Part shown: piece by piece, positions 19,486-28,162 of the stretch | How positions within the stretch are numbered: the stretch's first letter is position 1 | Layout of the letters: the number at the start of each line of letters is the position of its first letter | Origin: Pseudacidovorax sp. RU35E | GTDB taxonomy: Bacteria; Pseudomonadota; Gammaproteobacteria; Burkholderiales; Burkholderiaceae_C | NCBI RefSeq assembly: GCF_900156165.1 | Contig: NZ_FTMY01000002.1 | Coordinates: forward strand, 62,001-126,000 | Direction: 5' to 3' | DNA length: 64,000 nucleotides | Translations under genes and position numbers: made by a program | The notes under the pieces: model-generated | Database searches by the model: none | Seen by the model: only the letters and a program-made list of their open reading frames with translations | Told to the model about the DNA's origin: nothing

Positions 19486-19504
19486 GGCCGCGCCCGGCGC
19501 GGCC
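19486..19504. terminator. Short perfect hairpin between convergent genes
   Basis: GGCCGCGC-ccg-GCGCGGCC forms an 8-bp GC stem in the gap between the kinase stop (19480) and the GNAT stop (19505). There is no T-run. It could act as a bidirectional terminator, but evidence is limited to the fold and position. Confidence 0.45.
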
Positions 19505-19816
19505 TCAGATCCCGAAAGCGCGCCGGCTTTCGGGCGCGATCAGGTCGTGGAACTCGGGATGCTTGCGCAGATAGGCCGCCACGAACGGGCACACCGGGAT
19601 CACCCGCGTGCCCAGGGCGCGCACATCCTCCAGGGCATGTCGGACCAGCGTGGAACTCAGGCCCTGTCCTTCGAATTCGGGAAGGATCTCGGTGTGGGTG
19701 AAGATGAGCCCGTTCGCCAGCACGTTGTACTCGGAGAAGCCCGCCAGCGTGTCGCCCAGCAGGATCTCGTAGCGATGGACGGCTTCGTTCTTGCGGAGGG
19801 TGGGCGTCTGCGGCAT
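19505..19816 (-). CDS. Small GNAT-family N-acetyltransferase (COG2388 type)
   Basis: Protein of 103 residues. The core includes RYEILLGDTLAGFSEYNV, the acetyl-CoA loop LPEFEGQGLSSTLVRHAL and PVCPFVAAYLRKHPEF, the compact set of motifs seen in the YidJ/COG2388 group of GNAT proteins. These bind acetyl-CoA but their substrates are mostly unknown. The start MPQTPTL has AAGGA eight bases upstream. It lies convergent with one hybrid kinase and 76 bases after the other. Confidence 0.87.
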   Translation of the reverse strand: MPQTPTLRKNEAVHRYEILLGDTLAGFSEYNVLANGLIFTHTEILPEFEGQGLSSTLVRHALEDVRALGTRVIPVCPFVAAYLRKHPEFHDLIAPESRRAFGI

Positions 19817-19892
19817 GCGGGGTCCTTGGCGTCGTCGAAGTGGGCGGACCATCATCGCTCAGGCCGCGGCAGGCCGCCTGCCGCGACCTGTG

Positions 19893-22607
19893 TCAGCTGC
19901 GACTTTCCGAGGCGGCCGCCGGCGGGGCATCCGGCGCCGGCGCCGCGGGCTCGCGCGCCGACTTGACGGCGGCAACGAGGGCGGCCGACGTATAGGGCTT
20001 GGCCAGGATCAGGCTGCCGCTGAGCTCGCCCCGCAACAGGGGCGAGGCATCGCCGCTGGCGAAGATCGTCACCAGCTCGGGCAGCTGCGTGCGCAGGGCT
20101 GCGGCCAGCTCGGTGCCCGAAGCGCCGGGCAGGTTGATGTCGGTCACCATGACCTGCGGACGATGGCGCTGGGCCAGGGACTCGGCTTCCTCCGCGCTGC
20201 CGGCTTCGACCACGGCGTAGCCGGCGTCGGTGAGCATGGCGGCCGAGGTCACGCGGATCAGCGGATCGTCCTCGACCAGCAGCACCACGCCGGCACTCGC
20301 ACGCGCGGCCGGGGCGGATGCCGGTGCAGCCGTCTGCCGCACAGCAGCCGGTGTGGGCGAAGCCGCAGCAGCCGCACCGGCCTGCCCGGTCGCCGCAGGC
20401 GCCGCGGTCTGCCGCTGCGCCCGATTGCCGAGCAGGTGGCGCACCTTGCGCGCCAGCGCCTCGCGCGAGTACGGCTTGGACAGCAGTTCGACGCCTGCAT
20501 CGAGGCGTCCGCCGTGAACGATGGAGTTCTCGGTGTAGCCCGAGGTGAACAGCACCGCCAGATCCGGGATGCGCTGGCGGGCCTGGCGGGCCATCTCGGG
20601 GCTCTTGAGCGGGCCCGGCATCACCACGTCCGTGAACAGCAGGTCGACCGGAATGCCACTCTCGATCACCGCCAGCCCCTTGGACGCATCGGAGGCCTGC
20701 AGCACGCGGTAGCCCAGGTCGACCAGCATGGCCACGACGACCTCGCGAACCTCGGCATCGTCCTCCACCACCAGCACGACCTCGGTCCCGCCCTCGATGG
20801 CGCCGGCGTCCACGCGGACGGCCACGTCCTCCGCCTGCATGGCGCGGGGCAGGAACACCTTGACGGTGGTGCCGTGGCCCAGTTCCGAATAGATCTTGAT
20901 GTGCCCGTTGGACTGCTTGACGAAGCCGTAGACCATCGACAGGCCCAGGCCCGATCCCTTGCCTTCCGGCTTGGTGGAGAAGAAGGGCTCGAAGGCGCGG
21001 GCGATCACCTCCGGCGGCATGCCGGAGCCGGTGTCCGATACCGCCAGCATCACATACTGGCCGGGCGCCACCTCGTCGTGCTTGAGCGCATAGGCCTCGT
21101 CCAGATGCACGTTGGCCAGTTCGATGGTGAGGCGACCCGAACCATTCATCGCGTCACGCGCATTGATGGCCAGGTTGAGCACCGCGTTCTCGATCTGCGT
21201 CGGATCGACGAAGGTGTTCCACAGCCCGCCGCCGAGCACCGTCTCGATCTCGATCGCGCCACCCAGGGCGCGGCGCAGCATGTCGTCCATGCCCTGCACC
21301 ATGCGCGTGGCATTGACCACGCGCGGCTCCAGCGGCTGCCGGCGACCGAAAGCCAGCAACTGTGCCGCGAGCTTGGCCCCGCGCGACACGCCGGCCATGG
21401 CATTGCCCACCAGCCGCTGCGCCCGGTCGTTGCCGGCGATGTCCTTGGACAGCAGGTGCAGGCTGCCCGAGATCACCTGCAGCAGGTTGTTGAAGTCGTG
21501 GGCCACGCCACCGGTCAGCTTCCCGATGGACTCCAGCTTCTGCGCCTGGGCGAGCTTGGCCTCGGCCTGCCGGCGCTCGTCGATCTCGGCGATGACGCGG
21601 GTCTCCAGGTTCTCGTTGAGCAGACGCAGCTGTTCCTCGGCCCGCTCCCGGTGGCGCACCTGCGCGGCGAGCGCCGTGGCCTGGGCCACCAGGCTTCGTT
21701 CGGCAGCGCGCTGCTCGGTGATGTCGGTGTGCACGCCCACCCATTCGTCGATGCTGCCGTCCTCGCGCAGGATGGGCAGGCCCCGCACGGCGAAATTGCG
21801 CCACACGCCATCGCTGCGGCGCACACGGTGTTCGTGGATGAACAGGGTGCGTCCCTCGACGGCGGCGTTCCAGGTTGCGATGGCGCCCTGGGCATCATCG
21901 GGATGCAATGCGTCGGCCCAGCCATAACCTTCGTATTGCGCCTGCGTCTGGCCGGTGAGGGCGGCCCAGCCCGGCTGCTCGCCGGTCATGCGGCCATCGG
22001 CGGTGTTGGTCCAGAGCACGCCATGAACGGCATCCATGGCGGTGCGGAAGCGTCGGTTGCTGATGCGCAGCGCCTCTTCCTGCCGGGCGCGGTCGGTCAC
22101 GTCGAGCACGGTGCACATCACGCCGGCCGCCAGGTCTGCCGAGTCGTAGACGGGCGTGTAGAAAAGGTCGAACACATGCGCCTTCGGCCCGTCGTCGTGC
22201 ACCAGCGTCATCGTGTGCTCGCGGAAACAGACGATCTCGCCACCCAGACACCGCTGGAGCACGTCGCGGTTCCATTCCGCGATCTCGGGCCAGACCTCCA
22301 GCGAGGTGCGGCCCAGGGATGCCGGATGTTGCGCACCGAGCACGGCCGTATAGGCATCGTTGTAGAGCATGACATGGTCGTGCCCCCACATCAGAACCTT
22401 GGGCACGGGAGAGTTCACGATGTTGGACACCGTGATCCGCAGGGCGGGCGACCACTCGCCCACGGCGCCGAGCGATGTCGCGCTCCAGTCCCGTGCCCTG
22501 ATCAGCGCGCCGCACTCGCCGCCGGCCGGCGGCCATGCGCTCTTCGTCACGCCAGGGCGTGGCTCGTCTGCTGCGGACAGTAACGAGGCGGCGGTGGCAT
22601 TCGGCAT
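19893..22607 (-). CDS. Hybrid sensor histidine kinase (two PAS, kinase core, two receivers)
   Basis: Sensor of 904 residues with no membrane helix. PAS-type domains lie at about 45-165 (MLYNDAYTAVLGAQHP) and 185-305 (GWADALHPDDAQGA). A short coiled linker leads to GGVAHDFNNLLQVI with the phosphoacceptor His near 367. The ATPase boxes are NLAINARDAMNGSG, DTGSGMP and GSGLGLSMVYGF. Two receivers follow, the first from about 610 (VVEDDAEV; LFTDVVMPG) and the second from about 776 (LLVEDDPLI; MVTDINLPGASG), joined by an Ala/Pro-rich linker. The two receivers suggest internal phosphorelay or competition. The start MPNATAAS has no clear ribosome site. Confidence 0.92.
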   Translation of the reverse strand: MPNATAASLLSAADEPRPGVTKSAWPPAGGECGALIRARDWSATSLGAVGEWSPALRITVSNIVNSPVPKVLMWGHDHVMLYNDAYTAVLGAQHPASLGRTSLEVWPEIAEWNRDVLQRCLGGEIVCFREHTMTLVHDDGPKAHVFDLFYTPVYDSADLAAGVMCTVLDVTDRARQEEALRISNRRFRTAMDAVHGVLWTNTADGRMTGEQPGWAALTGQTQAQYEGYGWADALHPDDAQGAIATWNAAVEGRTLFIHEHRVRRSDGVWRNFAVRGLPILREDGSIDEWVGVHTDITEQRAAERSLVAQATALAAQVRHRERAEEQLRLLNENLETRVIAEIDERRQAEAKLAQAQKLESIGKLTGGVAHDFNNLLQVISGSLHLLSKDIAGNDRAQRLVGNAMAGVSRGAKLAAQLLAFGRRQPLEPRVVNATRMVQGMDDMLRRALGGAIEIETVLGGGLWNTFVDPTQIENAVLNLAINARDAMNGSGRLTIELANVHLDEAYALKHDEVAPGQYVMLAVSDTGSGMPPEVIARAFEPFFSTKPEGKGSGLGLSMVYGFVKQSNGHIKIYSELGHGTTVKVFLPRAMQAEDVAVRVDAGAIEGGTEVVLVVEDDAEVREVVVAMLVDLGYRVLQASDASKGLAVIESGIPVDLLFTDVVMPGPLKSPEMARQARQRIPDLAVLFTSGYTENSIVHGGRLDAGVELLSKPYSREALARKVRHLLGNRAQRQTAAPAATGQAGAAAAASPTPAAVRQTAAPASAPAARASAGVVLLVEDDPLIRVTSAAMLTDAGYAVVEAGSAEEAESLAQRHRPQVMVTDINLPGASGTELAAALRTQLPELVTIFASGDASPLLRGELSGSLILAKPYTSAALVAAVKSAREPAAPAPDAPPAAASESRS

Positions 22608-22793
22608 GGTGGGCAGGAGGTGATGGCGGTGGAAGAACGGCGAGGCGGGCCCGCTTCCTACGCACGCAGCCCGCCTTTGGATCTTCGACTGCCGGAGGCC
22701 GAAATGGTGACGGACAAAGCCGCGACCCGCATGGGCCTCTTTCGCCCGCCGTCTTGCACCGACCCGGCCGCGCAGGCCATCGCCAGGCCTGGG

Positions 22794-23480
22794 TCAGGCC
22801 GGATCCATCCCCTGCCGCCGGATGGCATCGGCCGCGTCGGGGCCCGCCATGAAGTCGAGCACCGCCTGGGCCTCAGCCGCCCGCTCGCTCGTGGCCGCCA
22901 CGGCACCCGAGAAGGTGGTGACGATCTGGATCGCATCGGGCAGCGGGCCCAGGATGTCGATGCCTTCGAGGTTCAGCATTTCGCTCAGCTGCTGGAAGCC
23001 CAGCGCCACCTCGCCCTTGGCCACCAGGCTGCCCACGGGCACGCCGGGCGGCGCGGTGACGATGCGCGGCTGGATCTCGGCGGCGATGCCCCAGCGCTCG
23101 AAGAGCTTGGCCAGTTGCACGCCGCTGGGGCCGGTGGAGTAGGCCAGGCTCTGCGCGCCCAGCACGGCCTGCTTGACGGCCTCTTCGGTGTCGATGGCGG
23201 GCCGCGGCGCGCCGGCCTTCACGGCCACGGCCACCCCCGAGGTCACCAGGTCCTTGCGCGGGCCGGCCGTCTTGCCGGCAGCGGCCAGCTGGTCGATGGC
23301 GTTGGCCGCCAGCACCACCAGGTCGAAGGCCTCGCCGGCCTGCACGCGCTTGGCGGCATCCACGCCGCCCACCGATTCCACCTTCACCGCCTGGCCGGTG
23401 CGGCGTTCGTAATCGGCCGCCAGGTCGTTCAGGATCTGCCGGGTGGCCATGGAGGAGATGAGCGTCAGGGGGGCGGTCAT
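22794..23480 (-). CDS. ModA-like type-II binding protein without a signal peptide
   Basis: Protein of 228 residues of the molybdate-binding/ModA superfamily (COG0725). It starts directly with the first strand of the fold, MTAPLTLISSMATRQILNDL, and contains FDLVVLAANAID, VAVKAGAPRP and YSTGPSGVQLAKLF. No secretory signal precedes the fold, and no in-frame upstream start adds one, so it may act in the cytoplasm. It follows the NahR-like gene by 43 bases on the same strand and no modB or modC is nearby. A sensor or chaperone role for an organic anion in the salicylate locus is speculative. Confidence 0.85.
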   Translation of the reverse strand: MTAPLTLISSMATRQILNDLAADYERRTGQAVKVESVGGVDAAKRVQAGEAFDLVVLAANAIDQLAAAGKTAGPRKDLVTSGVAVAVKAGAPRPAIDTEEAVKQAVLGAQSLAYSTGPSGVQLAKLFERWGIAAEIQPRIVTAPPGVPVGSLVAKGEVALGFQQLSEMLNLEGIDILGPLPDAIQIVTTFSGAVAATSERAAEAQAVLDFMAGPDAADAIRRQGMDPA

Positions 23481-23523
23481 GCTGCGGGTCGATGAGGGGT
23501 TGTCGGATGAACGGCGGATTGTG

Positions 23524-24429
23524 TCAGCCGTCGCCGAAGCGCGTGGCGATCAGCTGGCGCAGCCACTGGTTGGCCGGCTCGCGGTGCAGGCGCGCGTGCC
23601 ACAGCAGGTGGATGCCGATCTCGGGCAGCGGCGCCGGGTGCGCCAGCCAGCGCAGGCCGAAGGGCCCGGCCATGCGCTGGGCCAGCCGCTCGGGCACGGT
23701 GGCGATCATGTCGGTGCCGGCCAGGATGTGGCCCAGGGCCACGAAGTGCGGCACCGTCAGCCGCACCCGGCGTTCGATGCCCTGGCGGGCCAGCTCGTCC
23801 TCCACCACGCCGTGGCCGGTGCCCGCGGAAACCACGGCCAGGTGTTCGGCCGCGCTGAACTCGCGCAGCCCGATGCGGCGCTTGTCCAGCGGATGGCCCT
23901 GGCGCATCAGGCACACATAGCGTTGGGTGAACAGGCGCCGCTGAAAGAAGCCGGTGCGCAGCTGCGGCAGCAGGCCCAGGGCCAGGTCCACATGGCCGGA
24001 CTCCATCTCGTCCTTGAGCTGCACCGCGGTGTTGCGCACGGTGCTCACGGTCACGCCGGGGGCGGCTTCGGCCAGGGCTTCCATGAGGCCGGGCAGGAAG
24101 TAGATCTCGCCGATGTCGGTCATGCCGATGGTGAAGGCACGGTTGCTGGTGGCGGGGTCGAAGCCCTGGTCCTGCCGCAGCGCGCCCTGCAGCAGCTGCA
24201 GCGCGGCGGCCACCGGCTCCGCCAGTTGCACGGCCCGCGGCGTGGGCTCCATGCCGCGCGAGGTGCGCAGGAAGAGCTCATCGCCCACCGCCTTGCGCAG
24301 CCGCGCCAGCGCGTTGCTCACCGCCGGCTGGCTCAGCCCCAGCGCCCGCGCCGCGCCCGAGACGCTGCGCTCGGCCAGCAGCTGGTTGAACACCAGCAGC
24401 AGGTTCAGGTCGAGCTGCCTGAGATCCAT
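23524..24429 (-). CDS. nagR: LysR-family regulator of the NahR/NagR type
   Basis: Transcriptional regulator of 301 residues. From memory it aligns along its length with NahR: N-terminal DLNLLLVFNQLLAERSVS and GLSQPAVSNALARLRKAVGD, the NahR-like RGMEPTPRAVQLAEP, then FTIGMTDIGEIYFLPGLME, LALGLLPQLRTGFFQRRL and AGTGHG. NahR and NagR answer to salicylate and activate naphthalene/salicylate genes. It is divergent from salicylate 5-hydroxylase genes across a 108-bp spacer, which fits that role exactly. Subfamily is well supported; the specific ligand is inferred. Confidence 0.88.
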   Translation of the reverse strand: MDLRQLDLNLLLVFNQLLAERSVSGAARALGLSQPAVSNALARLRKAVGDELFLRTSRGMEPTPRAVQLAEPVAAALQLLQGALRQDQGFDPATSNRAFTIGMTDIGEIYFLPGLMEALAEAAPGVTVSTVRNTAVQLKDEMESGHVDLALGLLPQLRTGFFQRRLFTQRYVCLMRQGHPLDKRRIGLREFSAAEHLAVVSAGTGHGVVEDELARQGIERRVRLTVPHFVALGHILAGTDMIATVPERLAQRMAGPFGLRWLAHPAPLPEIGIHLLWHARLHREPANQWLRQLIATRFGDG

Positions 24430-24458
24430 GGCGTGTTATTGACGATAGTGATGGGGCC

Positions 24459-24484
24459 TATTCACCGGATTCTATTGGTGGATA
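24459..24484. promoter_or_regulatory. Operator candidate for the NahR-like regulator
   Basis: TATTCACC-N10-GGTGGATA is an inverted repeat with one mismatch, in the divergent spacer between the regulator and the oxygenase gene and about 54-79 bases before the oxygenase start. The half-site ATTCAC matches the start of the NahR consensus as I recall it. GATAGTG also occurs twice in the spacer (24443-24451 region and 24481-24487). Confidence 0.6.
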
Positions 24485-24537
24485 GTGTGCCCGGCCGGAT
24501 GATGCGCCCCACTACGACAACGACGGAGACACGCACG

Positions 24538-25896
24538 ATGAACAGCGCGCCCCACGAGGCCCCGCTGCGCTGGGAAGCCGGCGGCACCAGCCGCATTCCC
24601 TTTGCCGCCTACACCCGCGACGACCTGCACCGCAAGGAGCTGGAACGCTTCTTCTACCGGGGCCACTGGTGCTACGTCGGCCTGGAGGCGGAGATTCCCA
24701 ACCCCGGCGACTTCAAGCGCACCGCCGTCGGCGAGCGCTCGGTGATCCTGGTGCGCGCACAGGACGGCAGCATCCATGTGGTGGAGAACGTCTGCGCCCA
24801 CCGGGGCATGGCCTTCTGCCGCGAGCGCCACGGCAACCGCAAGAGCTTCACCTGCCCCTACCACCAGTGGAACTACAACCTCACCGGCAAGCTGATGGGC
24901 GTGCCCTTCCGCCGCGGTGTGCGCGACGAGGCGGGGGAGATGCAGGGCGGCATGCCCGAGGACTTCAAGCCCGAGGACCACGGCCTCACCAAGCTCAAGG
25001 TGGCCACGCGCGGTGGCGTGGTCTTCGCCAGCTTCGACCATGAGGTCGAGTCGCTGGAAGACTTCATGGGCCCGGTCATCCTGCGCTGGTTCGACCGGCT
25101 CTTCAACGGCCGCAAGCTCAAGATCCTGGGCTACAACCGCCAGCGCATTCCCGGCAACTGGAAGCTGATGCAGGAGAACATCAAGGACCCGTACCACCCC
25201 GGCCTGCTGCACACCTGGTTCGTGACCTTCGGCCTCTGGCGCGCGGACAACAAGTCGCAGCTGGTGATGGACGCGCGCCACCGCCACGCGGCCATGATCT
25301 CCACCCGCGGCCAGCAGGGCGCCGCCTCGCAGGTGACGCAGGTGTCGAGCTTCAAGGAGAAGATGTCGCTGGAGGACGCGCGCTTCCTGGACATCGTGCC
25401 GGAGTCGTGGTGGGGCGGCCCGACTGCCGTCATGACGACGCTGTTCCCCAGCGTGATCCTGCAGCAGCAGGTCAACAGCGTCTCGACGCGCCACATCCAG
25501 CCCGACGGCCACGGCGCCTTCTTCTTCGAATGGACGCACTTCGGCTTCGAGGACGACACCGAGGAGATGCAGCAGCGCCGCCTGCGCCAGGCCAACCTCT
25601 TCGGCCCGGCGGGCTTCGTGTCCGCCGACGACGGCGAGGTGATCGAGCTGTCGCAGATGGCCTTCGAAAGCAAGCCCGGCCACCGGGCCCTGGCCGAACT
25701 GGGCGGCCGCGACGTGGGCGATGCCGACCACATGGTCACCGAGACGCTGATCCGCGGCATGTACGACTACTGGCGCGGTGTGATGGAGGCGCCTGGTGCG
25801 GATGGCCCACCGGCCGCGGCGGCGCCCCGACCGTCGCCGTGTGCATCCGGAGGCGACGCGTCCCACGGCCATGGGGAAGGGAGCGCCGCCCGATGA
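24538..25896 (+). CDS. nagG: Salicylate 5-hydroxylase, large (oxygenase alpha) subunit, NagG-like
   Basis: Rieske non-heme iron oxygenase, 452 residues, predicted to hydroxylate salicylate to gentisate using a ferredoxin chain. The Rieske cluster is CAHRG near 84 and CPYHQW near 105. The mononuclear iron site is in [13 protein letters not shown] near 212-224. Stretches such as [19 protein letters not shown] and [17 protein letters not shown] recall NagG of Ralstonia U2. The start MNSAPHEAP sits 14 bases downstream of GGAGAC-like sequence; earlier in-frame starts lie within the regulator spacer. It overlaps the small-subunit gene (ATGA). No ferredoxin or reductase gene is nearby. Confidence 0.9.
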   Translation: MNSAPHEAPLRWEAGGTSRIPFAAYTRDDLHRKELERFFYRGHWCYVGLEAEIPNPGDFKRTAVGERSVILVRAQDGSIHVVENVCAHRGMAFCRERHGNRKSFTCPYHQWNYNLTGKLMGVPFRRGVRDEAGEMQGGMPEDFKPEDHGLTKLKVATRGGVVFASFDHEVESLEDFMGPVILRWFDRLFNGRKLKILGYNRQRIPGNWKLMQENIKDPYHPGLLHTWFVTFGLWRADNKSQLVMDARHRHAAMISTRGQQGAASQVTQVSSFKEKMSLEDARFLDIVPESWWGGPTAVMTTLFPSVILQQQVNSVSTRHIQPDGHGAFFFEWTHFGFEDDTEEMQQRRLRQANLFGPAGFVSADDGEVIELSQMAFESKPGHRALAELGGRDVGDADHMVTETLIRGMYDYWRGVMEAPGADGPPAAAAPRPSPCASGGDASHGHGEGSAAR

Positions 25897-26375
25897 GCCC
25901 GCTCAATTTCGAGGACTGGTTCGCGCTCAGCCAGCTCTATGCCCGCTACGCCAGCGCGCTCGATGCCGCCGACTGGGACGCCTGGCCCGAGTTCTTCACC
26001 GAGGACTGCTCCTACCGGCTCCAGCCGCGCGAGAACCACGAACGGGGCTTTCCGCTGGCCACGCTGTCCTTCGAGAGCAAGGCCATGCTGCGGGACCGGG
26101 TCTACGGCATCCGCGAGACGCTCTACCACGACCCCTACTACCAGCGCCACGTGGTGGGCACGCCGCTGGTGCGGGAGGTGGTGGACGGCCGCATCCACTG
26201 CGAGGCCAACTACGCCGTCTTCCGCACCAAGCTGTCGCAGCTGACCACCGTGTTCAACGTGGGCCGCACGATCGACGAGGTGGTGCGTATGCCCGACGGC
26301 GCGCTCAAGTTCGCGTCGCGGCTGGTGGTGTACGACAGCGAGATGATCCCGAACTCGATCATCTACCCCATCTGA
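25893..26375 (+). CDS. nagH: Salicylate 5-hydroxylase, small (beta) subunit, NagH-like
   Basis: Ring-hydroxylating oxygenase beta subunit, 160 residues, with the NTF2-like/cystatin-like fold. It forms the alpha3-beta3 terminal oxygenase with the preceding subunit and has no cofactor. Characteristic pieces are [35 protein letters not shown] and [17 protein letters not shown]. The ATG overlaps the stop of the large-subunit gene. The C-terminal motif is typical of NagH and related small subunits. Confidence 0.9.
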   Translation: MSPLNFEDWFALSQLYARYASALDAADWDAWPEFFTEDCSYRLQPRENHERGFPLATLSFESKAMLRDRVYGIRETLYHDPYYQRHVVGTPLVREVVDGRIHCEANYAVFRTKLSQLTTVFNVGRTIDEVVRMPDGALKFASRLVVYDSEMIPNSIIYPI

Positions 26376-26385
26376 GGCCGGCTTC

Positions 26386-26775
26386 ATGAACATTCCCACT
26401 GCCCACCTTTCAGGCGCGGAGCCCGATCCGCACGGCCCGCCGCTGCGGCGGTTCCTCGATCCCGGCTACAGGCCGCTTTGCAACTCCCTGGCCGAGATCC
26501 GCGCCGGCATCGATGCGCTGGACGAGCAGATCGTCGCGCTGTTGGCCGAGCGGGGGCGCTATGTGCGCGATGCCGCGCGATTCAAGCGTGACGCCTTCCA
26601 GGTCTCGGCGCCTGCCCGGCAGGAGCAGGTGTTCGCCAAGGTGCGAGCGCTGGCCGAGGCCAAGGGCGCCTATCCCGAAGTGGTGGACGCCTGCTATCGC
26701 GCGATGGTGGCCGGTTTCATCGCGCGCGAGCAGCAGGACCATGCGGCCATGGCCCCGGTGGAGGATGGGCGATGA
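26386..26775 (+). CDS. AroQ-fold chorismate mutase / isochorismate-pyruvate lyase-like protein
   Basis: Protein of 129 residues, about 35 of unknown N-terminus followed by the three-helix AroQ domain (SLAEIRAGIDALDEQIVALL, then RYVRDAARFKRDAFQVSAPA, then VVDACYRAMVAGFIAREQ). The Arg of EIR, the second Arg of ERGR and the Lys of RFK match AroQ active-site positions. The position equivalent to PchB Gln90 appears to be Glu, which argues for mutase over lyase, though the call is tentative. No signal peptide. It lies 10 bases after nagH and overlaps the Bug gene. Sitting in a salicylate operon, a salicylate-forming or salicylate-binding role is possible. Confidence 0.8.
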   Translation: MNIPTAHLSGAEPDPHGPPLRRFLDPGYRPLCNSLAEIRAGIDALDEQIVALLAERGRYVRDAARFKRDAFQVSAPARQEQVFAKVRALAEAKGAYPEVVDACYRAMVAGFIAREQQDHAAMAPVEDGR

Positions 26776-27770
26776 CCCTGCTGCGTCGACATACCCTCCG
26801 ATGGACGGCGCTCGCTGCCATCGTTGCGGCAGTCTTGCCCGCTCAAGCCCAGAACGTTGCCGCGTCGCAGGACTGGCCCAGGCGCCCGATTCGAATCGTC
26901 GTGCCCTTTGGCGCCGGCTCGTCGCCGGACATCCTCGCGCGCATCGTCAATGACCGCCTGGCGCCGCGGCTGGGCCAGCCGGTGATCGTCGAGAACCGCG
27001 CGGGGGCGGGCGGCAACGCCGGCACCGACGTGGTGGCCAAGGCCAATCCGGATGGCTACACCTTCCTGCTGTCGGTCAATGCCCCGCTGGTCTACAACAC
27101 GGTGCTCTACCGCAACCTGCCCTACGACCCCTTCCGCGACCTGGCCCCGGTATCGCTGGCAGCCACCACACCCAACGTCTGTGCCGTCAACGCGCAGACC
27201 GGCATCGACTCGGTCAAGGGATGGCTGGATGCGCTGCGGCGCAACCCTGGCAAGTACAACTTCGCTTCCACCGGCAACGGTTCGATCGCGCACCTCGGGG
27301 TGGAACTCGTCAAGGCGAAGACCCAGTCATTCGCCGTCCACATTCCCTACGCTTCGTCGGCGCAGGCCGTGACGGCGCTGGTGCAGGGGGATGTGCAGTT
27401 CGCCTGCCTGCCGCCGGTGACCGTGATGCCGCAGGTCAAGGCGGGCAAGCTCAAGGCCTTGGCTGTGACCTCCGCGCAGCGCTCCGCCCTGCTGCCCGAT
27501 CTGCCCACGTTGCGCGAGTCCGGCCTGCCGGACATCCAGGCCGTGCCGTGGTTCGCCTACATGGCACCGCGCGACACGCCGCGGCCGGTGGTCGAGCGCA
27601 TGAGCCGGGAGATCGCCGCCGTGCTCGCCGAGCCCGAGGTCCGCCAGCGTCTGCTCGGCGCCTACTTCGATCCGGTCGGCGGGACCCCGGAGCAACTCGC
27701 GGCCTTCATGCGTGAAGAGCTGCAGCGATGGAAGCCGGTGATCGAGCGCGCCGGCCTCAAGCCGGACTGA
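26772..27770 (+). CDS. Bug-family (TctC-like) periplasmic receptor
   Basis: Extracytoplasmic solute receptor of 332 residues with a signal peptide ending near VLPAQAQ. Family landmarks are RIVVPFGAGSSPDILARIV, VENRAGAGGNAGTDVVAKA, NPDGYTFLLS and YNFASTGNGSIAHLG. Bug proteins bind carboxylates, nicotinate and aromatic acids, and most are orphan receptors without tctA/tctB nearby, as here. The ATG overlaps the mutase-like stop. Position suggests that it senses or delivers an aromatic acid for the nagGH pathway (inference). Confidence 0.9.
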   Translation: MTLLRRHTLRWTALAAIVAAVLPAQAQNVAASQDWPRRPIRIVVPFGAGSSPDILARIVNDRLAPRLGQPVIVENRAGAGGNAGTDVVAKANPDGYTFLLSVNAPLVYNTVLYRNLPYDPFRDLAPVSLAATTPNVCAVNAQTGIDSVKGWLDALRRNPGKYNFASTGNGSIAHLGVELVKAKTQSFAVHIPYASSAQAVTALVQGDVQFACLPPVTVMPQVKAGKLKALAVTSAQRSALLPDLPTLRESGLPDIQAVPWFAYMAPRDTPRPVVERMSREIAAVLAEPEVRQRLLGAYFDPVGGTPEQLAAFMREELQRWKPVIERAGLKPD

Positions 27771-27808
27771 GCCCCCCACCGCATTCCATCGGGGCGGACG
27801 CGCACGAT

Positions 27809-28108
27809 TCAGCCGCCCAGCAGCACGCCCCGCGCCTTGTCCACCCACAGCTGCAGACTGTCCAGCAGGTCCTTCTGGCTGAAGGAGCAGCTTTCCTCGC
27901 TGAACAGGGCGCTGGATTCCAGGCGGTCCACCACGTCGAGCAGCACGGGCGCATAGCGCGGCGGCAAGGCGGTCTGCAGTGCAGAGGCTTGCCGTGCGTG
28001 GTCGCAAAGACGGCCAAGTTGCAGCGGATCACGGCGGGTGGCGGCGAGCAGGTCGGCGAGTCGGGCGAGCTGGTCCTGGGCGGTGGCGGCGTCGGTGGTC
28101 GTGTTCAT
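27809..28108 (-). CDS. Small protein of unknown function, 99 residues
   Basis: Not recognised. The product (from MNTTTDAATAQDQLARLADL) is helical and ends FSQKDLLDSLQLWVDKARGVL. A leucine-rich amphipathic middle (APVLLDVVDRLESSALFS) suggests a small soluble helical protein. There is no signal peptide. It lies 54 bases upstream of the phosphodiesterase stop codon's far side, that is, directly after the glycerophosphodiesterase gene on the same strand. Codon use is like its neighbours. Confidence 0.6.
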   Translation of the reverse strand: MNTTTDAATAQDQLARLADLLAATRRDPLQLGRLCDHARQASALQTALPPRYAPVLLDVVDRLESSALFSEESCSFSQKDLLDSLQLWVDKARGVLLGG

Positions 28109-28162
28109 GGCGCAAGCGGGGTGTTCGAGATCGGTACGGTGCAAGGGCGCAGCCTGCAACGG

